Positions 20,750 through 30,342 are shown, numbered from the stretch's first letter. The stretch is DNA of 64,000 nt from Metallosphaera sedula DSM 5348 (GCF_000016605.1 NC_009440.1:1625789-1689788), one strand, 5' to 3'. Numbers and translations are program-made. Notes: generated by a model not told the origin, from the letters alone.

Positions 20750-21553
20750 GTGCCTAGAAAGAAAGCCGAAGAGGAAGAAAGAGAGGAGGAAGAAGAGGAA
20801 GAACCAAAGAAGGAGAAGAAGGCTAAGAAAGAGAAGTATGTGGACGCTGAGAAGCTTCTCGACGAGTACCTTGATGAGGCTGAGGTAGGACTGGGAATTT
20901 CACATCTCAACTTGGACAAGGAGCTCCTTAAGGAGATCCTAAAGGAGCCCTTTATCTCGGCAGTGGGCCAGGTTAAGTCCAAACCTAAGGCGAGGACGAT
21001 CATAAACAGGCTGAACGCCTCCAAGGACGAAATGATGGAGTACCTTGCTGTCAGGATAATCAGGGAGGTTGAGGTAAGTAAACTGTCTGACGATCAGCTG
21101 GAATTCGTTGTGGTAAATATCAAGAAGCCGATCGTGGATCTGGCCCCCCAGTTATACGCCGAGGTCAAGAAGAGGGGGAGGAAGGATCTGATAGACATTC
21201 TTCAGTATAACTGGAACATGTTTGGGCTTAGATCCCCCGTGAAGTGCCCCAAATGTGGGTTTGAGGCAGTTATGCCTGATTACTCATGTAGAGTCTGCGG
21301 TTACTCCCTATCAACGAGGGAGATAAAGGAGGCAATTAATCTCATGTCGCAGCTGGAGGAGATGTACTCATATGATCCAGAGGGGTTGAAGGAGATAATC
21401 ACTTCCGGATACTTGATTTACATTTCCACGGGGCCTATTCCCCCATCCAGGTTTAAACCATCGGGTTCGGAGATCTATTACGAGATAACCCTTACCTCTC
21501 AAGAGAAAGCTCAGTTGAACAAGCTTTACAATATTCACCAGAATCAGGTCTAA
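20750..21553 (+). CDS. Hypothetical protein with acidic/basic tail and zinc ribbon
   Basis: This 267-residue protein has a highly charged N-terminal tail (runs of Glu and Lys up to about residue 30), a helical middle, and a zinc ribbon CPKCGFEAVMPDYSCRVCG near residues 164-182. Such tails and ribbons are common in nucleic-acid-binding proteins, but I cannot assign a role. The start is GTG, 21 bp after the previous gene, so the two may be cotranscribed. The last 62 bp overlap the convergent Ctu2-like gene. Confidence 0.75.
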   Translation: MPRKKAEEEEREEEEEEEPKKEKKAKKEKYVDAEKLLDEYLDEAEVGLGISHLNLDKELLKEILKEPFISAVGQVKSKPKARTIINRLNASKDEMMEYLAVRIIREVEVSKLSDDQLEFVVVNIKKPIVDLAPQLYAEVKKRGRKDLIDILQYNWNMFGLRSPVKCPKCGFEAVMPDYSCRVCGYSLSTREIKEAINLMSQLEEMYSYDPEGLKEIITSGYLIYISTGPIPPSRFKPSGSEIYYEITLTSQEKAQLNKLYNIHQNQV

Positions 21554-22217
21554 TCACAGCTCCACACCTTCTACACCTCGAGAACTTACCTAGAATCGCC
21601 AGAATAGAGGGAGGAAAGGTATGGAAGACCTCATTATCGCCGAAGCTCGAGTGAAGCCATTCCAAGATCGTGTCGAACACCTCATCCCCAGTCTTTAACT
21701 CCCCGGTTAACTCCTGAAATCCCCTCAACTCTGTGATTGGAGTGTCGTAAAGGGGAGAGACCAGGGTTTTGTGAGCCACCTCAGATTTTAGGCCATACAA
21801 TGAAAGATAGGAGTTTTCAAGGGAAGATGAAGAGTAAACCAGATAGGCTCCGTAGAAGTCTGCGGTAAAGGGTAGGATAACTAGGCTTTCTGGGCGCCTC
21901 TCAATCTCCAGGATCAGGTTCCTGATCACAGAATTTATTTCCCTTCCATTTTCCACAATAACTTCACTAATCATAAAGTTACAATTTTGACAAACTTTTT
22001 CTATCAGGTATTTTAGAAATTGACTTATTTCAGAGTAGAATTTTGGATAAGCCAGAATGACCTGTGACCCCCTTAGGTTCACCCCAGCCTTCCCAAGGTT
22101 CTTCCTGACCCTGTGTAAGATCTCCTGCCTGGAGCATCTGGGACAGAGTAGTTTACCGCTTATTAGTATCTCCGCCCCGTTTTCTCCGCAACTTACGCAT
22201 TTCACATCCATTTCCAT
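21492..22217 (-). CDS. Ctu2/Ncs2-like protein with degenerate PP-loop and two zinc knuckles
   Basis: The protein of about 241 residues opens with CVSC and CPRC (C7, C10, C25, C28) and ends with CRRCG and CKAC. This is the zinc frame of the TtuA/Ncs6 and Ctu2 tRNA 2-thiolation proteins. Where an active enzyme would have the ATP-binding SGGxDS loop, this one has ILAYPKFYSEISQF, so it should not adenylate tRNA itself. By analogy with Ncs2/Ctu2 it may be a non-catalytic partner of a thiolase encoded elsewhere. Possible starts are GTG 22223, ATG 22217 and ATG 22211. It overlaps the convergent upstream gene by 62 bp. Confidence 0.55.
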   Translation of the reverse strand: MEMDVKCVSCGENGAEILISGKLLCPRCSRQEILHRVRKNLGKAGVNLRGSQVILAYPKFYSEISQFLKYLIEKVCQNCNFMISEVIVENGREINSVIRNLILEIERRPESLVILPFTADFYGAYLVYSSSSLENSYLSLYGLKSEVAHKTLVSPLYDTPITELRGFQELTGELKTGDEVFDTILEWLHSSFGDNEVFHTFPPSILAILGKFSRCRRCGAVIRPDSGEYCKACSTELSLER

Positions 22218-22294
22218 GAACACTAGGAAAAAAATTCTCGTAAGCTCCCCAACTCATTTAGGCATAGGAGCACGGTTGTTAAGGATGAGTTAGA

Positions 22295-22306
22295 TTTATA
22301 TATAAG
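22295..22306 (+). promoter_or_regulatory. Strong TATA box of the thermosome gene
   Basis: TTTATATATAAG is centred about 40 bp ahead of the ATG at 22341. With transcription from about 22327, the mRNA has a short leader carrying GGTGAT (22330-22335) as ribosome-binding site. This is one of the few leadered genes here. Confidence 0.7.
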
Positions 22307-22340
22307 CGATCTGAATGGACACCAGAAAAGGTGATAATGA

Positions 22341-24029
22341 ATGGCTGGAGTTCCAGTTCTTCTATTCAAGGAAGGCACTTCAAGGTCAACCGGCAGGGAT
22401 GCCCTTAGGAATAACATACTTGCTGCAAGAACTTTGGCTGAAATGCTCAGATCGAGTTTGGGTCCAAAGGGATTGGACAAGATGCTGATTGACAGCTTCA
22501 ACGACGTGACCATTACCAACGACGGAGCTACAATTGTCAAGGAAATGGAGATTCAGCATCCAGCTGCCAAGCTTCTAGTTGAGGCTGCAAAGGCGCAGGA
22601 CGCTGAAGTGGGTGACGGGACAACCAGTGCAGTGGTTCTCGCAGGCCTTCTCTTGGAGAAGGCAGAGGCCCTTCTAGACCAGAACGTTCACCCTACCATA
22701 ATTATTGAAGGGTACAAGAAGGCCTTCAATAAGGCCCTTGAGCTCCTGACTCAGATTTCCACCAAGATAGATGTTAAGAACCTTCAGGATCCTGCAGTTA
22801 AGGCCAACCTCAAGAAGATAGTTTACACCACAATGGCAAGCAAGTTCATTGCAGAATCTGAGGCCGAAATGAACAAGATCATGGACATAATCATTGATGC
22901 AGTTTCCAAGGTAGCTGAGCCCCTACCCAACGGTGGTTACAATGTGAGCCTTGACCTAGTTAAGATAGACAAGAAGAAGGGAGGAACAATAGAGGACAGT
23001 ATCCTAGTCCACGGTCTAGTTCTTGACAAGGAAGTTGTTCACCCTGGCATGCCCAGGAGAGTAGAGAAGGCCAAGATAGCCGTTCTAGACGCAGCTCTAG
23101 AGGTAGAGAAGCCGGAGATTTCAGCTAAGATAAGCATCACTAGCCCGGAGCAGATTAAGTCCTTCTTAGACGAGGAGACAAAGTACCTCAAGGAGATGGT
23201 TGACAAGCTGGCCAGCATCGGGGCCAATGTGGTGGTGTGCCAGAAGGGGATTGATGATATAGCTCAGCACTTCCTTGCCAAGAAGGGAATCCTGGCTGTT
23301 AGAAGGGTCAAGAGGAGCGATATTGAGAAGCTAGAGAAGGCGTTGGGAGCTAGGATAATCAGTAGTATCAAGGATGCAACTCCCGAGGACCTAGGCTACG
23401 CTGAATTGGTTGAGGAGAGAAGAATTGGAAATGACAAGATGGTCTTCATTGAAGGCGCCAAGAACCCAAGAGCTGTGAACATCCTATTGAGAGGATCCAA
23501 TGACATGGCCCTCGATGAGGCCGAGAGAAGTATAAATGACGCGCTTCACGCGCTTAGAAACATCCTATTGGAGCCCATGATAGTGCCAGGCGGAGGAGCA
23601 ATAGAGGTGGAACTTGCAATGAAACTGAGGGAATATGCTAGGACAGTTGGAGGAAAGGAGCAGCTTGCCATAGAGGCTTACGCTGATGCCCTAGAGGAGA
23701 TCCCAAGCATATTGGCTGAAACTGCCGGAATGGAGCCCATATCCACCCTAATGGACCTGAGGGCTAGACACGTTAAGGGAATTGCCAATGCTGGTGTGGA
23801 TGTGATAAACGGAAAGATAGTCGACGACATGTTCTCCATCAATGTACTAGAGCCGGTTAGGGTGAAGAGGCAAGTTCTCAAGAGCTCAACAGAGGCAGCT
23901 ACCTCAGTGCTGAAGATTGATGATCTAATTGCCGCATCTCAGTTGAAGTCCGAGGGTGGCAAGGGTAAGACTCCTGGCGGAGAAGAAGGAGAAGGAGCTG
24001 GAATGGGAGGAGCTCCTTCCTTCGGCTAA
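22341..24029 (+). CDS. thsA: Thermosome alpha subunit (group II chaperonin)
   Basis: This ATP-driven chaperonin subunit builds the nine-fold Sulfolobales rosettasome that refolds proteins under heat stress. The 562-residue protein has the N-terminal ATPase block [17 protein letters not shown] and GDGTTS (residues 91-96), the apical domain in the middle, [12 protein letters not shown], and a Gly/Glu/Met-rich C-terminal tail. It has a strong TATA box and a clear ribosome-binding site, fitting high expression. The alpha assignment follows Sulfolobus gene order from memory. Confidence 0.93.
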   Translation: MAGVPVLLFKEGTSRSTGRDALRNNILAARTLAEMLRSSLGPKGLDKMLIDSFNDVTITNDGATIVKEMEIQHPAAKLLVEAAKAQDAEVGDGTTSAVVLAGLLLEKAEALLDQNVHPTIIIEGYKKAFNKALELLTQISTKIDVKNLQDPAVKANLKKIVYTTMASKFIAESEAEMNKIMDIIIDAVSKVAEPLPNGGYNVSLDLVKIDKKKGGTIEDSILVHGLVLDKEVVHPGMPRRVEKAKIAVLDAALEVEKPEISAKISITSPEQIKSFLDEETKYLKEMVDKLASIGANVVVCQKGIDDIAQHFLAKKGILAVRRVKRSDIEKLEKALGARIISSIKDATPEDLGYAELVEERRIGNDKMVFIEGAKNPRAVNILLRGSNDMALDEAERSINDALHALRNILLEPMIVPGGGAIEVELAMKLREYARTVGGKEQLAIEAYADALEEIPSILAETAGMEPISTLMDLRARHVKGIANAGVDVINGKIVDDMFSINVLEPVRVKRQVLKSSTEAATSVLKIDDLIAASQLKSEGGKGKTPGGEEGEGAGMGGAPSFG

Positions 24030-24032
24030 AGC

Positions 24033-24386
24033 TCAAAATTTTTTATACATTAGAAGAGTATCTGAATCTTCCAAGTCTTTGTATCCATCTATCTCGTCTA
24101 AAGCCTTTTTGGCCGCAGCCTGAATATCCTTATCAGAATAACTGGATATCACTTCTTGAAGTAACTTCTTAGAAAGATCTACGCCTAAGACAAGTACGAG
24201 TTCCGTAAAATCGGGGCTCTGGAAGTATTCAACAAGCCTCTTAGGGTCACCTCCATATGACGAAAACTTGTATTTAGATTCGGCTGCTGCCAACAATCTT
24301 CTCACATCGTCCAATCTTTTCAGATCAAGGGTCGTAGGAGTCAATATTCTGCTTGCGATGTTCCTTAGAAAATCTGGATCTCCCAA
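24033..24386 (-). CDS. Hypothetical helical protein (117 aa or longer)
   Basis: This small protein is mostly helical (LKRLDDVRRLLAAAESKYKF, DIQAAAKKALDEIDGYKDL). The first usual start codon is the TTG at 24386. The reading frame stays open and protein-like for another 28 codons upstream (TNPFIDEGIITSLG among them) without ATG, GTG or TTG, so the real start may be a non-canonical codon such as the CTG at 24455. It is tail-to-tail with the thermosome gene, 3 bp apart. No family recognised. Confidence 0.65.
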   Translation of the reverse strand: MGDPDFLRNIASRILTPTTLDLKRLDDVRRLLAAAESKYKFSSYGGDPKRLVEYFQSPDFTELVLVLGVDLSKKLLQEVISSYSDKDIQAAAKKALDEIDGYKDLEDSDTLLMYKKF

Positions 24387-24473
24387 ATCACAATCGCCTA
24401 ATGAGGTTATTATGCCTTCATCTATAAAAGGATTAGTTATGGGAGTGGTGAACAGTGTATAGACACCGGCCTA

Positions 24474-24714
24474 AGAATTAGAAAAACTCCTAGTCTTACT
24501 TTTATTACAAGGATAAGTCCGAGATATTCTCTAAAATCTGTTCAAATCCATAGCTAATATTTTCTCATTAAGATTAATATAATCTAAGATTACATAATAT
24601 AGTTATTTTCGCAAATAAACACGCTTAAATCTCATCTATTTTTAGGGAGTATGTTAGAAGCGTATTCACAATATTTAAAAGAGGATTAACCGAGTAGTAT
24701 ACTAGTGAACTGCG
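24474..24714. other. A+T-rich intergenic region without a visible gene
   Basis: This divergent gap holds a TATA-like element for the minus-strand gene (24500-24507, TAATAAAA on the minus strand) and one for the plus-strand gene (ATTTAAAAGAGG around 24673-24684). I see no RNA gene or repeat in it. Confidence 0.5.
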
Positions 24715-25017
24715 TTGAGTGTCAAAAGTAAAAAATCTAGAAAGACGAAAGAAAGTGAGGGCGAGGTCGAGAGTAAGCTTAAGGTAGTTTATTCGGATAA
24801 AGATGTAGTGGTAATGACTGCGCCCAACGAGGAGGAGCTTAAGCAGATACTTCTAGACCTACTCACGGAGAAGCCCATGAACCTTAAGGAACTTCATAGC
24901 AAACTTTCTGGGATTGCAAGCGAGGACAAGATTAGAAGGGCCCTAGCTAGCCTGTCAGAAAACAGGCAGGTTACCTTGTTGGAGGACGGAAGATACGCTA
25001 AGTTGGGAACAGATTAG
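24715..25017 (+). CDS. Small winged-helix-like protein (100 aa)
   Basis: The 100-residue protein has a Lys/Ser-rich tail (residues 1-20) and a compact C-terminal domain of about 55 residues (KPMNLKELHSKLSG, IRRALASLSENRQV, LEDGRYAKLG) that reads as a winged helix. Start is TTG, about 38 bp after a TATA box. It probably binds DNA or acts in transcription, but no specific family is recognised. The stop overlaps the convergent Cys-rich gene by 4 bp. Confidence 0.7.
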   Translation: MSVKSKKSRKTKESEGEVESKLKVVYSDKDVVVMTAPNEEELKQILLDLLTEKPMNLKELHSKLSGIASEDKIRRALASLSENRQVTLLEDGRYAKLGTD

Positions 25018-25385
25018 CTAGTTCTAATTGGGCAGGTTTGCCAGTGCTTGTTACACATGGAAGCGTTGCTTACAGTAAGAACTCTGGCGAGCATGTTGCA
25101 GTAGGCCACGTATCCTCTCTGGGTTCTAACTGGCCTATAATGTTCACATTGACTGTCGAGGGGGGTCTCCATCACGTTAACCTTGGGATAGAACTTGACC
25201 TCTTGATCCACACCTTGGTAAAGTTCTAGACCTTGCTTTTCTTCCCCCGTGTCCTGATAGTACCTGCAACCCCTATAGGACTTGAAACATCTATTGGGAC
25301 TGGTTACACTATCTGAGGGAGTATCCAACATGGGCGAGGTACAAAAACCTGACTTATAGTAGGGGCAAATATCACGTCTCTGCAA
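25014..25385 (-). CDS. Cysteine-rich hypothetical protein
   Basis: The 123-residue protein has eight cysteines (about C7, C15, C33, C40, C80, C96, C111, C118), starting CPYYKSGFC, spread in a way that could hold two metal sites or an iron-sulfur cluster. I do not recognise the family. It overlaps the upstream 65-residue gene by 14 bp, so the two form an operon divergent from argS. Confidence 0.7.
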   Translation of the reverse strand: MQRRDICPYYKSGFCTSPMLDTPSDSVTSPNRCFKSYRGCRYYQDTGEEKQGLELYQGVDQEVKFYPKVNVMETPLDSQCEHYRPVRTQRGYVAYCNMLARVLTVSNASMCNKHWQTCPIRTS

Positions 25386-25569
25386 CTTCCCTCACTATTA
25401 CATGAACCCCTGTTAAGTCAAGCTCCTCGTTCCATTCAGGGATATGCACGGTTACCACATTTATTGCGTCAACGTCCTTCAATTCGCTTAACACTTCCTG
25501 CAATCTTTCCCTAGGGCTCCCCTTACCCGTAAAATCCTCCACGACTAGGACTTCGGCTATTTTCTTCAT
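25372..25569 (-). CDS. Small conserved-looking protein (65 aa)
   Basis: This is a single small alpha/beta domain (KKIAEVLVVEDF, RERLQEVLSELK, AINVVTVHIPEW, VHVIVREV) with no recognised motif. The ATG at 25569 is leaderless: TTTTAAC on the minus strand (25593-25599) is centred 27 bp upstream. It leads a two-gene operon with the Cys-rich protein and shares its promoter region with divergent argS. Confidence 0.65.
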   Translation of the reverse strand: MKKIAEVLVVEDFTGKGSPRERLQEVLSELKDVDAINVVTVHIPEWNEELDLTGVHVIVREVAET

Positions 25570-25584
25570 GATAAGAGTCTTAAC

Positions 25585-25599
25585 TTTAAAGAGTTAAAA
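25585..25599. promoter_or_regulatory. Overlapping divergent TATA boxes for argS and the 65-residue gene
   Basis: TTTAAA at 25585-25590 is 27 bp before the argS ATG (25615). TTTTAAC read on the minus strand at 25599-25593 is 27 bp before the minus-strand ATG (25569). The two boxes are only about 8 bp apart, so both promoters cannot be occupied at once. Confidence 0.6.
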
Positions 25600-25614
25600 G
25601 GGTAACAGCGGACT

Positions 25615-27474
25615 ATGCCAGCGGATGTTCTAGCGAAGATAAAACAGGAGATATCCTCTCAGGTGGGTCAGGAACTTGGAGTAAGCCAGGAATCGGTTTA
25701 TAAGGCGATCGAGTATCCGCCACGCGAGGAAATGGGAGATCTGGCCATTCCCTTTCCCGCGTTAGGAAAGAAACCGCAAAATCTCGAGATCAAATCCAAG
25801 TTTATTAGGTCGCTCTCACTCTCTGGTCCCTTCCTTAACCTGAGGTTGGATGAGACCCAACTCTTCATGGAAGTCTTTTCGTCGATGGATCAGGACTATG
25901 GAATAGAGAAGGTAGAGAAGCCCAAGAGGATAGTGATAGAGCACACAAGTGCCAACCCGATTCACCCACTTCACATAGGACATCTTAGGAATTCCATAAT
26001 TGGCGACGCCCTAGTCAGGCTCTCTAGGGCAAGGGGCCATGAGGTAATCTCTAGGTTTTACGTTAATGACAGCGGTAGGCAGGTTGCAATCCTGATTTAT
26101 GGTCTCTCCAAACTTGGTTATCCGGAACCCCCAGACGGAGCTAAGAAGGATCTATGGGCAGGAACCGTGTATGCCATGACCAATATCATCCTCGAAATCA
26201 GGGCCATAACTGACGAGCTCAAGACTGCACAGGATGCCGAGTACAGAGAGAAGGTAACCAAGAGAGATGAACTTGTGGGATTAGCTTCCGAGATAAGGTC
26301 CAGAAACCAGGAATATTTCGATAGGTTGGCTGAATCCATAAGGGATGATCCAGATCCTGAGGGAAAGATTGCGGATATCATTAGGAGGTATGAGGCCGGA
26401 GATCCACAGATGAAGGAAATTGTTAGAAAATACGTGAACCACGTCTTGGAGGGGTTCAGGGAGAGTTTAGGTAGACTGAACATCGAGTTTGACGAGTTTG
26501 ATTACGAGAGTGACTTGCTATGGTCTGGCGAAGTGAAGTCCGTGTTAAGATCTGCATTGAGCTCCAGAGCTAGAATAGAATATAAGGGAACGGAGGCCCT
26601 GGACCTAGACAAGTATCTAGACGACGAGGTCAGGAAAGAGCTAAGGATTCCGGCAGGGTTGGAGATACCTCCCTTAGTGTTGACTAGATCCGACGGGACA
26701 ACCCTTTACACGGTAAGAGATATTGCCTACACCATAAGGAAGTTCCTGACGAGTAAGGCAGAACAGGTAATTAACGTAATAGCTGAGCAACAGACTGTAC
26801 CACAGATACAGCTTCGAGCTGCCCTCTACCTTCTTGGTTATCCTGAGATGGCGAAAAATCTGATTCATTACTCATACAGCATGGTCACCCTTCCAGGAAT
26901 GACTATGAGCGGGAGGTTAGGACGTTACATCTCCCTTGATGAAGTTTACGAAAAAGTAAAGCAAGCAGTGGAGGAGAAGACTAAGGACAGGGGTAACCAG
27001 GTTAACATAGCCGAGATAGTTAACTCGGCCATAAGATATGCGCTACTCTCTGTCTCCGCCGACAAGCCCATTACGTTCAATGTGGGGAAGGTCACAAACT
27101 TTGAACAAAATAGTGGGCCATATCTCCAGTATACCTACGTGAGGGCCTACAATATCCTTTCAAAATTTACGGGCGAAATAAACCTAGATGTCGATTATGG
27201 TGACCTGGTAGGGGAGAAAAGAAGGTTACTTCTCGCTATCGCCAAGTTCCCAGAAACCTTCAAGAACTCTGCGGACAGCCTAGAGCCCGAGCTCTTGGTT
27301 TCCTATCTCAGATACCTAGCTGATACTTTCAACGCATGGTACGATAAGGAGAGAGTTCTCCAGGAACAGGATGAGAAAAAGAGGATGACCAGATTAAACC
27401 TGGTGAAGGGAGTAGAGGTCGTGATGAGAAACGGTCTAAGGGTTCTAGGAATAAGTTCATTAACTAAAATGTAA
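25615..27474 (+). CDS. argS: Arginyl-tRNA synthetase
   Basis: ArgS charges tRNA-Arg with arginine. The 619-residue class I enzyme has the HIGH signature at residues 120-123 (HPLHIGHLRNS) after an N-terminal Add-1-type tRNA-binding region. A DALR anticodon-binding domain forms the C-terminus (from about 505, QNSGPYLQYTYVRAYN). The KMSKS site is weak: the matching region reads MTMSGRLGRY, as in many ArgRS. It is leaderless. A tRNA-Arg gene follows 10 bp after its stop. Confidence 0.95.
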   Translation: MPADVLAKIKQEISSQVGQELGVSQESVYKAIEYPPREEMGDLAIPFPALGKKPQNLEIKSKFIRSLSLSGPFLNLRLDETQLFMEVFSSMDQDYGIEKVEKPKRIVIEHTSANPIHPLHIGHLRNSIIGDALVRLSRARGHEVISRFYVNDSGRQVAILIYGLSKLGYPEPPDGAKKDLWAGTVYAMTNIILEIRAITDELKTAQDAEYREKVTKRDELVGLASEIRSRNQEYFDRLAESIRDDPDPEGKIADIIRRYEAGDPQMKEIVRKYVNHVLEGFRESLGRLNIEFDEFDYESDLLWSGEVKSVLRSALSSRARIEYKGTEALDLDKYLDDEVRKELRIPAGLEIPPLVLTRSDGTTLYTVRDIAYTIRKFLTSKAEQVINVIAEQQTVPQIQLRAALYLLGYPEMAKNLIHYSYSMVTLPGMTMSGRLGRYISLDEVYEKVKQAVEEKTKDRGNQVNIAEIVNSAIRYALLSVSADKPITFNVGKVTNFEQNSGPYLQYTYVRAYNILSKFTGEINLDVDYGDLVGEKRRLLLAIAKFPETFKNSADSLEPELLVSYLRYLADTFNAWYDKERVLQEQDEKKRMTRLNLVKGVEVVMRNGLRVLGISSLTKM

Positions 27475-27483
27475 ATCTTCCCT

Positions 27484-27559
<76 letters not shown>

Positions 27560-27852
27560 CTTCCTTCTCCACTGTGATCCTTGCAATTAAGCTTGGTCAT
27601 ACCAGGTCCTAATAACCATCAAAATCGCGAATCTCCATTTTGCATCGTAGTTATTCGCTATTTTGTACCATAAAAAAGCTGAAAAGTCTGTTTTGGTTTC
27701 TACATCACTAGTTAAAGGAAAAGACAAAACTTGCTACACTTTACTCCTACTAATTTATGCGGTGTAGTCCTCGGAAGGTTAGACCTGGATAATACCATCC
27801 AGATGGCAAGAAAATAGTTAAATGAAAAAAGGTAGAGAGTATATAGATTCTC
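27560..27852. other. Intergenic region with two inverted repeats ahead of nrdJ
   Basis: No ORF is convincing here. Two inverted repeats are visible: GCGAAT/ATTCGC (27627-27632 and 27653-27658) and CTGGAT/ATCCAG (27785-27790 and 27797-27802, 6-nt loop). A weak TATA-like GTTAAATG near 27815-27822 could drive nrdJ from about 27845. Confidence 0.45.
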
Positions 27853-30324
27853 ATGCAAAGTGACATCAGTATACTATCTCTCTCTAAGATATCAGTCATA
27901 AAGCGTGACGGTAGGAGGGAAGAATTTAAACTAGAAAAGATCCTCTCAAAACTCGGTCCACTACATGACGAGATAGTGGACGGTATTGCAAAGGATGTGA
28001 TTCAAAACTCTACTGATAACGTGATAAATACTAGATCGTTAGCTGATATCGTGGAGAGGAACCTCATTGAGGGTTCCTTGGAACACCCAGAGCTCATGGA
28101 TCTGGCCAAAAAGTACGTTCTGGCCAGAATCTACAATCACGTATTTGGAAAGGGTAAATGGAGCGAGTTTGATCCCAAGGATCTACTCATTAGCTATAAC
28201 GCCCTCAAGGTGTTAGAGGCTAGGTACCTGTTGAAGGATCCCGAAACTCTTAGGTACATTGAGACGCCTCAGATGATGTTCAAGAGAGTCGCCTCGTATC
28301 TGGCTAAAGTCGAGCAGGATAAGAACGTTCAGCAGGATGCTGCGCAGAAATTCTATGAGATAATGTCCTCTCTCAAGTTCGTGCCCAACACCCCTGCCCT
28401 GATGAACTCCGGAACTAGGCTCGGTATACTCTCAGCGTGTTTCGTTCTACCGGTTAGGGATTCCATGACTTCCCCCTCAGGTGACGGTATATATGACACT
28501 CTCAGGGCGATGGCACTGGTTCACCAACAGGGAGGAGGCACGGGATTCGACTTCTCTGAACTTAGACCTAAGGGAGATGTTGTAGCGTCTACTGCGGGAG
28601 TTGCCTCTGGTCCGGTCTCCTTCATGAAGATCTTTGATGTTTCAACTGACGTTGTGAAACAGGGCGGTAAGAGACGTGGTGCGAACATGGGTGTCATGCA
28701 TGCGTGGCACGCGGATATTGAGGACTTCATTCACGCTAAAACCGGTGAACTAAAGGACGTTCAACTCCAGAACTTCAACATCTCTGTGGGTGTTTATGAT
28801 TACTTTATGGAGGCCGTAATGAAAGAGGAGCAGGTTCCCCTGATAACCCCGAGGAAAACCAAGATACCTGGTACAGACCACGAATACTACATTGTAAAGG
28901 CAAGGAATTACATGCGCGAGGAGTGGGTTCAGGAGGAGATACTCAGGGAGTTAGAGGAAAAGGGCTCAGTTTACCTCGATGAGAGCAAGATAATTACGGT
29001 GGATGAGGCTCTGGCTATTGCAGAGAAGGAGGGCGCAGTAATAAGGTGGGTTAACGCGAGGACTCTGTTCGAGCAAATAGTAAAGGGGGCATGGGACTCA
29101 GGTGATCCAGGCCTTCTGTTCATAGATGAGATTAACAGGAGGCATCCCACATGGTACTTGGGAAAGATCCAGGCTACCAACCCGTGTGGAGAAGAACCAC
29201 TACTCCCCTGGGAGTCGTGCAACCTAGGCTCCCTTAACCTAGAGAAGTTCGTCAAGGAAAGGGACGGAACCCCATACATAGATTGGGACGACTTGGCCAA
29301 TACCATAAGATATGCGGTCAGGTTCCTTGATAACGTGGTAGATGCTAACAGGTATCCTCTACCTCAAATAGAGCAGGCAACCAAGAGGACAAGAAAGGTT
29401 GGGCTAGGCGTGATGGGCCTAGCGAGAGCGTTGATAAAGCTAGGCATCCCCTATGACAGCGTGGATGCAGTTTACGTATCGTACTATCTCGCTAAGTTCA
29501 TTTACTACCACGCCATGAAGACTTCAATTGAGCTGGCCAAGGAGAAGGGATCCTTCCCCGCATACGATCCTGTTAGGTACAAGGACGTATGGGAATCAGC
29601 TAGGGAACTCGACGAGATATTGACCATTTCTGGGATCAGGGGTAAACCCTCAGATTACGCAAAGAAGTTGATGTCAGAGGCCGAGAAATTGGACGTCACC
29701 GTACTTAAGGACATGAGACTTAAATACGGTTTACGAAATGCCACCGTGGTATCTGTAGCCCCAACGGGCACCATATCCATAATTGCTGGGACATCCTCGT
29801 CAATTGAGCCTCTGTTCGCATTGGCGTTCATCAGGAACGTCGCCGTGGGGAAGTTCATGGAGATTGACCCTCTCTTCCTGGAGTACCTAAGAAAGTATGA
29901 GTTAGATACGCCAGACGTAGTCAAGAAAATAGCTGAAACTGGAGAGGTTGGAGATAATCCGTTTGTGCCCAAGACTATAAGAAAGCTGTTCAGAACAGCC
30001 CACGAAGTAGAGCCAATGTATCATGTTCTGCATCAGGCGGCGTGGCAACAGTGGAACGACTCAGGGACATCAAAGACAATAAATCTGAGAAGTGAGGAGC
30101 CTGCAGATACCGTAGAGAAGGTCTATATGACCGCTTGGAAGCTGGGAATAAAGGGAATTACAGTATATAGGGATAAGTCCAAGTCGCAACAGGTCATATA
30201 CTTCGGACTGAAGAAGGAGAGGGAGGAGAAGTCAAAGGCTTTGCCATCATCCCTTAGAATGGAAAAGAAGTTCGTGGAAGTAAGCGAGAACTTCGCTGGT
30301 GGATGCAAGACTTGTGAACTCTAA
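27853..30324 (+). CDS. nrdJ: Adenosylcobalamin-dependent ribonucleotide reductase (class II)
   Basis: The enzyme reduces ribonucleotides to deoxyribonucleotides with vitamin B12 radical chemistry. The 823-residue protein has an N-terminal ATP-cone-like segment ([16 protein letters not shown], from residue 15), the catalytic barrel ([15 protein letters not shown], then [19 protein letters not shown] with active-site cysteines) and a redox-active C-terminal CKTCEL tail. It is a single continuous chain without an intein. T-rich termination follows. As the main dNTP supplier it suits the replication genes nearby. Confidence 0.93.
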   Translation: MQSDISILSLSKISVIKRDGRREEFKLEKILSKLGPLHDEIVDGIAKDVIQNSTDNVINTRSLADIVERNLIEGSLEHPELMDLAKKYVLARIYNHVFGKGKWSEFDPKDLLISYNALKVLEARYLLKDPETLRYIETPQMMFKRVASYLAKVEQDKNVQQDAAQKFYEIMSSLKFVPNTPALMNSGTRLGILSACFVLPVRDSMTSPSGDGIYDTLRAMALVHQQGGGTGFDFSELRPKGDVVASTAGVASGPVSFMKIFDVSTDVVKQGGKRRGANMGVMHAWHADIEDFIHAKTGELKDVQLQNFNISVGVYDYFMEAVMKEEQVPLITPRKTKIPGTDHEYYIVKARNYMREEWVQEEILRELEEKGSVYLDESKIITVDEALAIAEKEGAVIRWVNARTLFEQIVKGAWDSGDPGLLFIDEINRRHPTWYLGKIQATNPCGEEPLLPWESCNLGSLNLEKFVKERDGTPYIDWDDLANTIRYAVRFLDNVVDANRYPLPQIEQATKRTRKVGLGVMGLARALIKLGIPYDSVDAVYVSYYLAKFIYYHAMKTSIELAKEKGSFPAYDPVRYKDVWESARELDEILTISGIRGKPSDYAKKLMSEAEKLDVTVLKDMRLKYGLRNATVVSVAPTGTISIIAGTSSSIEPLFALAFIRNVAVGKFMEIDPLFLEYLRKYELDTPDVVKKIAETGEVGDNPFVPKTIRKLFRTAHEVEPMYHVLHQAAWQQWNDSGTSKTINLRSEEPADTVEKVYMTAWKLGIKGITVYRDKSKSQQVIYFGLKKEREEKSKALPSSLRMEKKFVEVSENFAGGCKTCEL

Positions 30325-30326
30325 GC

Positions 30327-30342
30327 CTTTTTTTATTTTTAG
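30327..30342 (+). terminator. T-rich terminator after nrdJ
   Basis: Directly after the stop codon, 30328-30340 is nearly all T, typical of archaeal intrinsic termination. No strong hairpin precedes it. Confidence 0.6.

Noticed and set aside
20725-21024. Minus-strand serine-rich ORF opposite the charged tail of the gene at 20750
   Set aside because: It is the mirror of a Glu/Lys-rich coding stretch, giving low-complexity Ser/Leu, with no ribosome-binding site.
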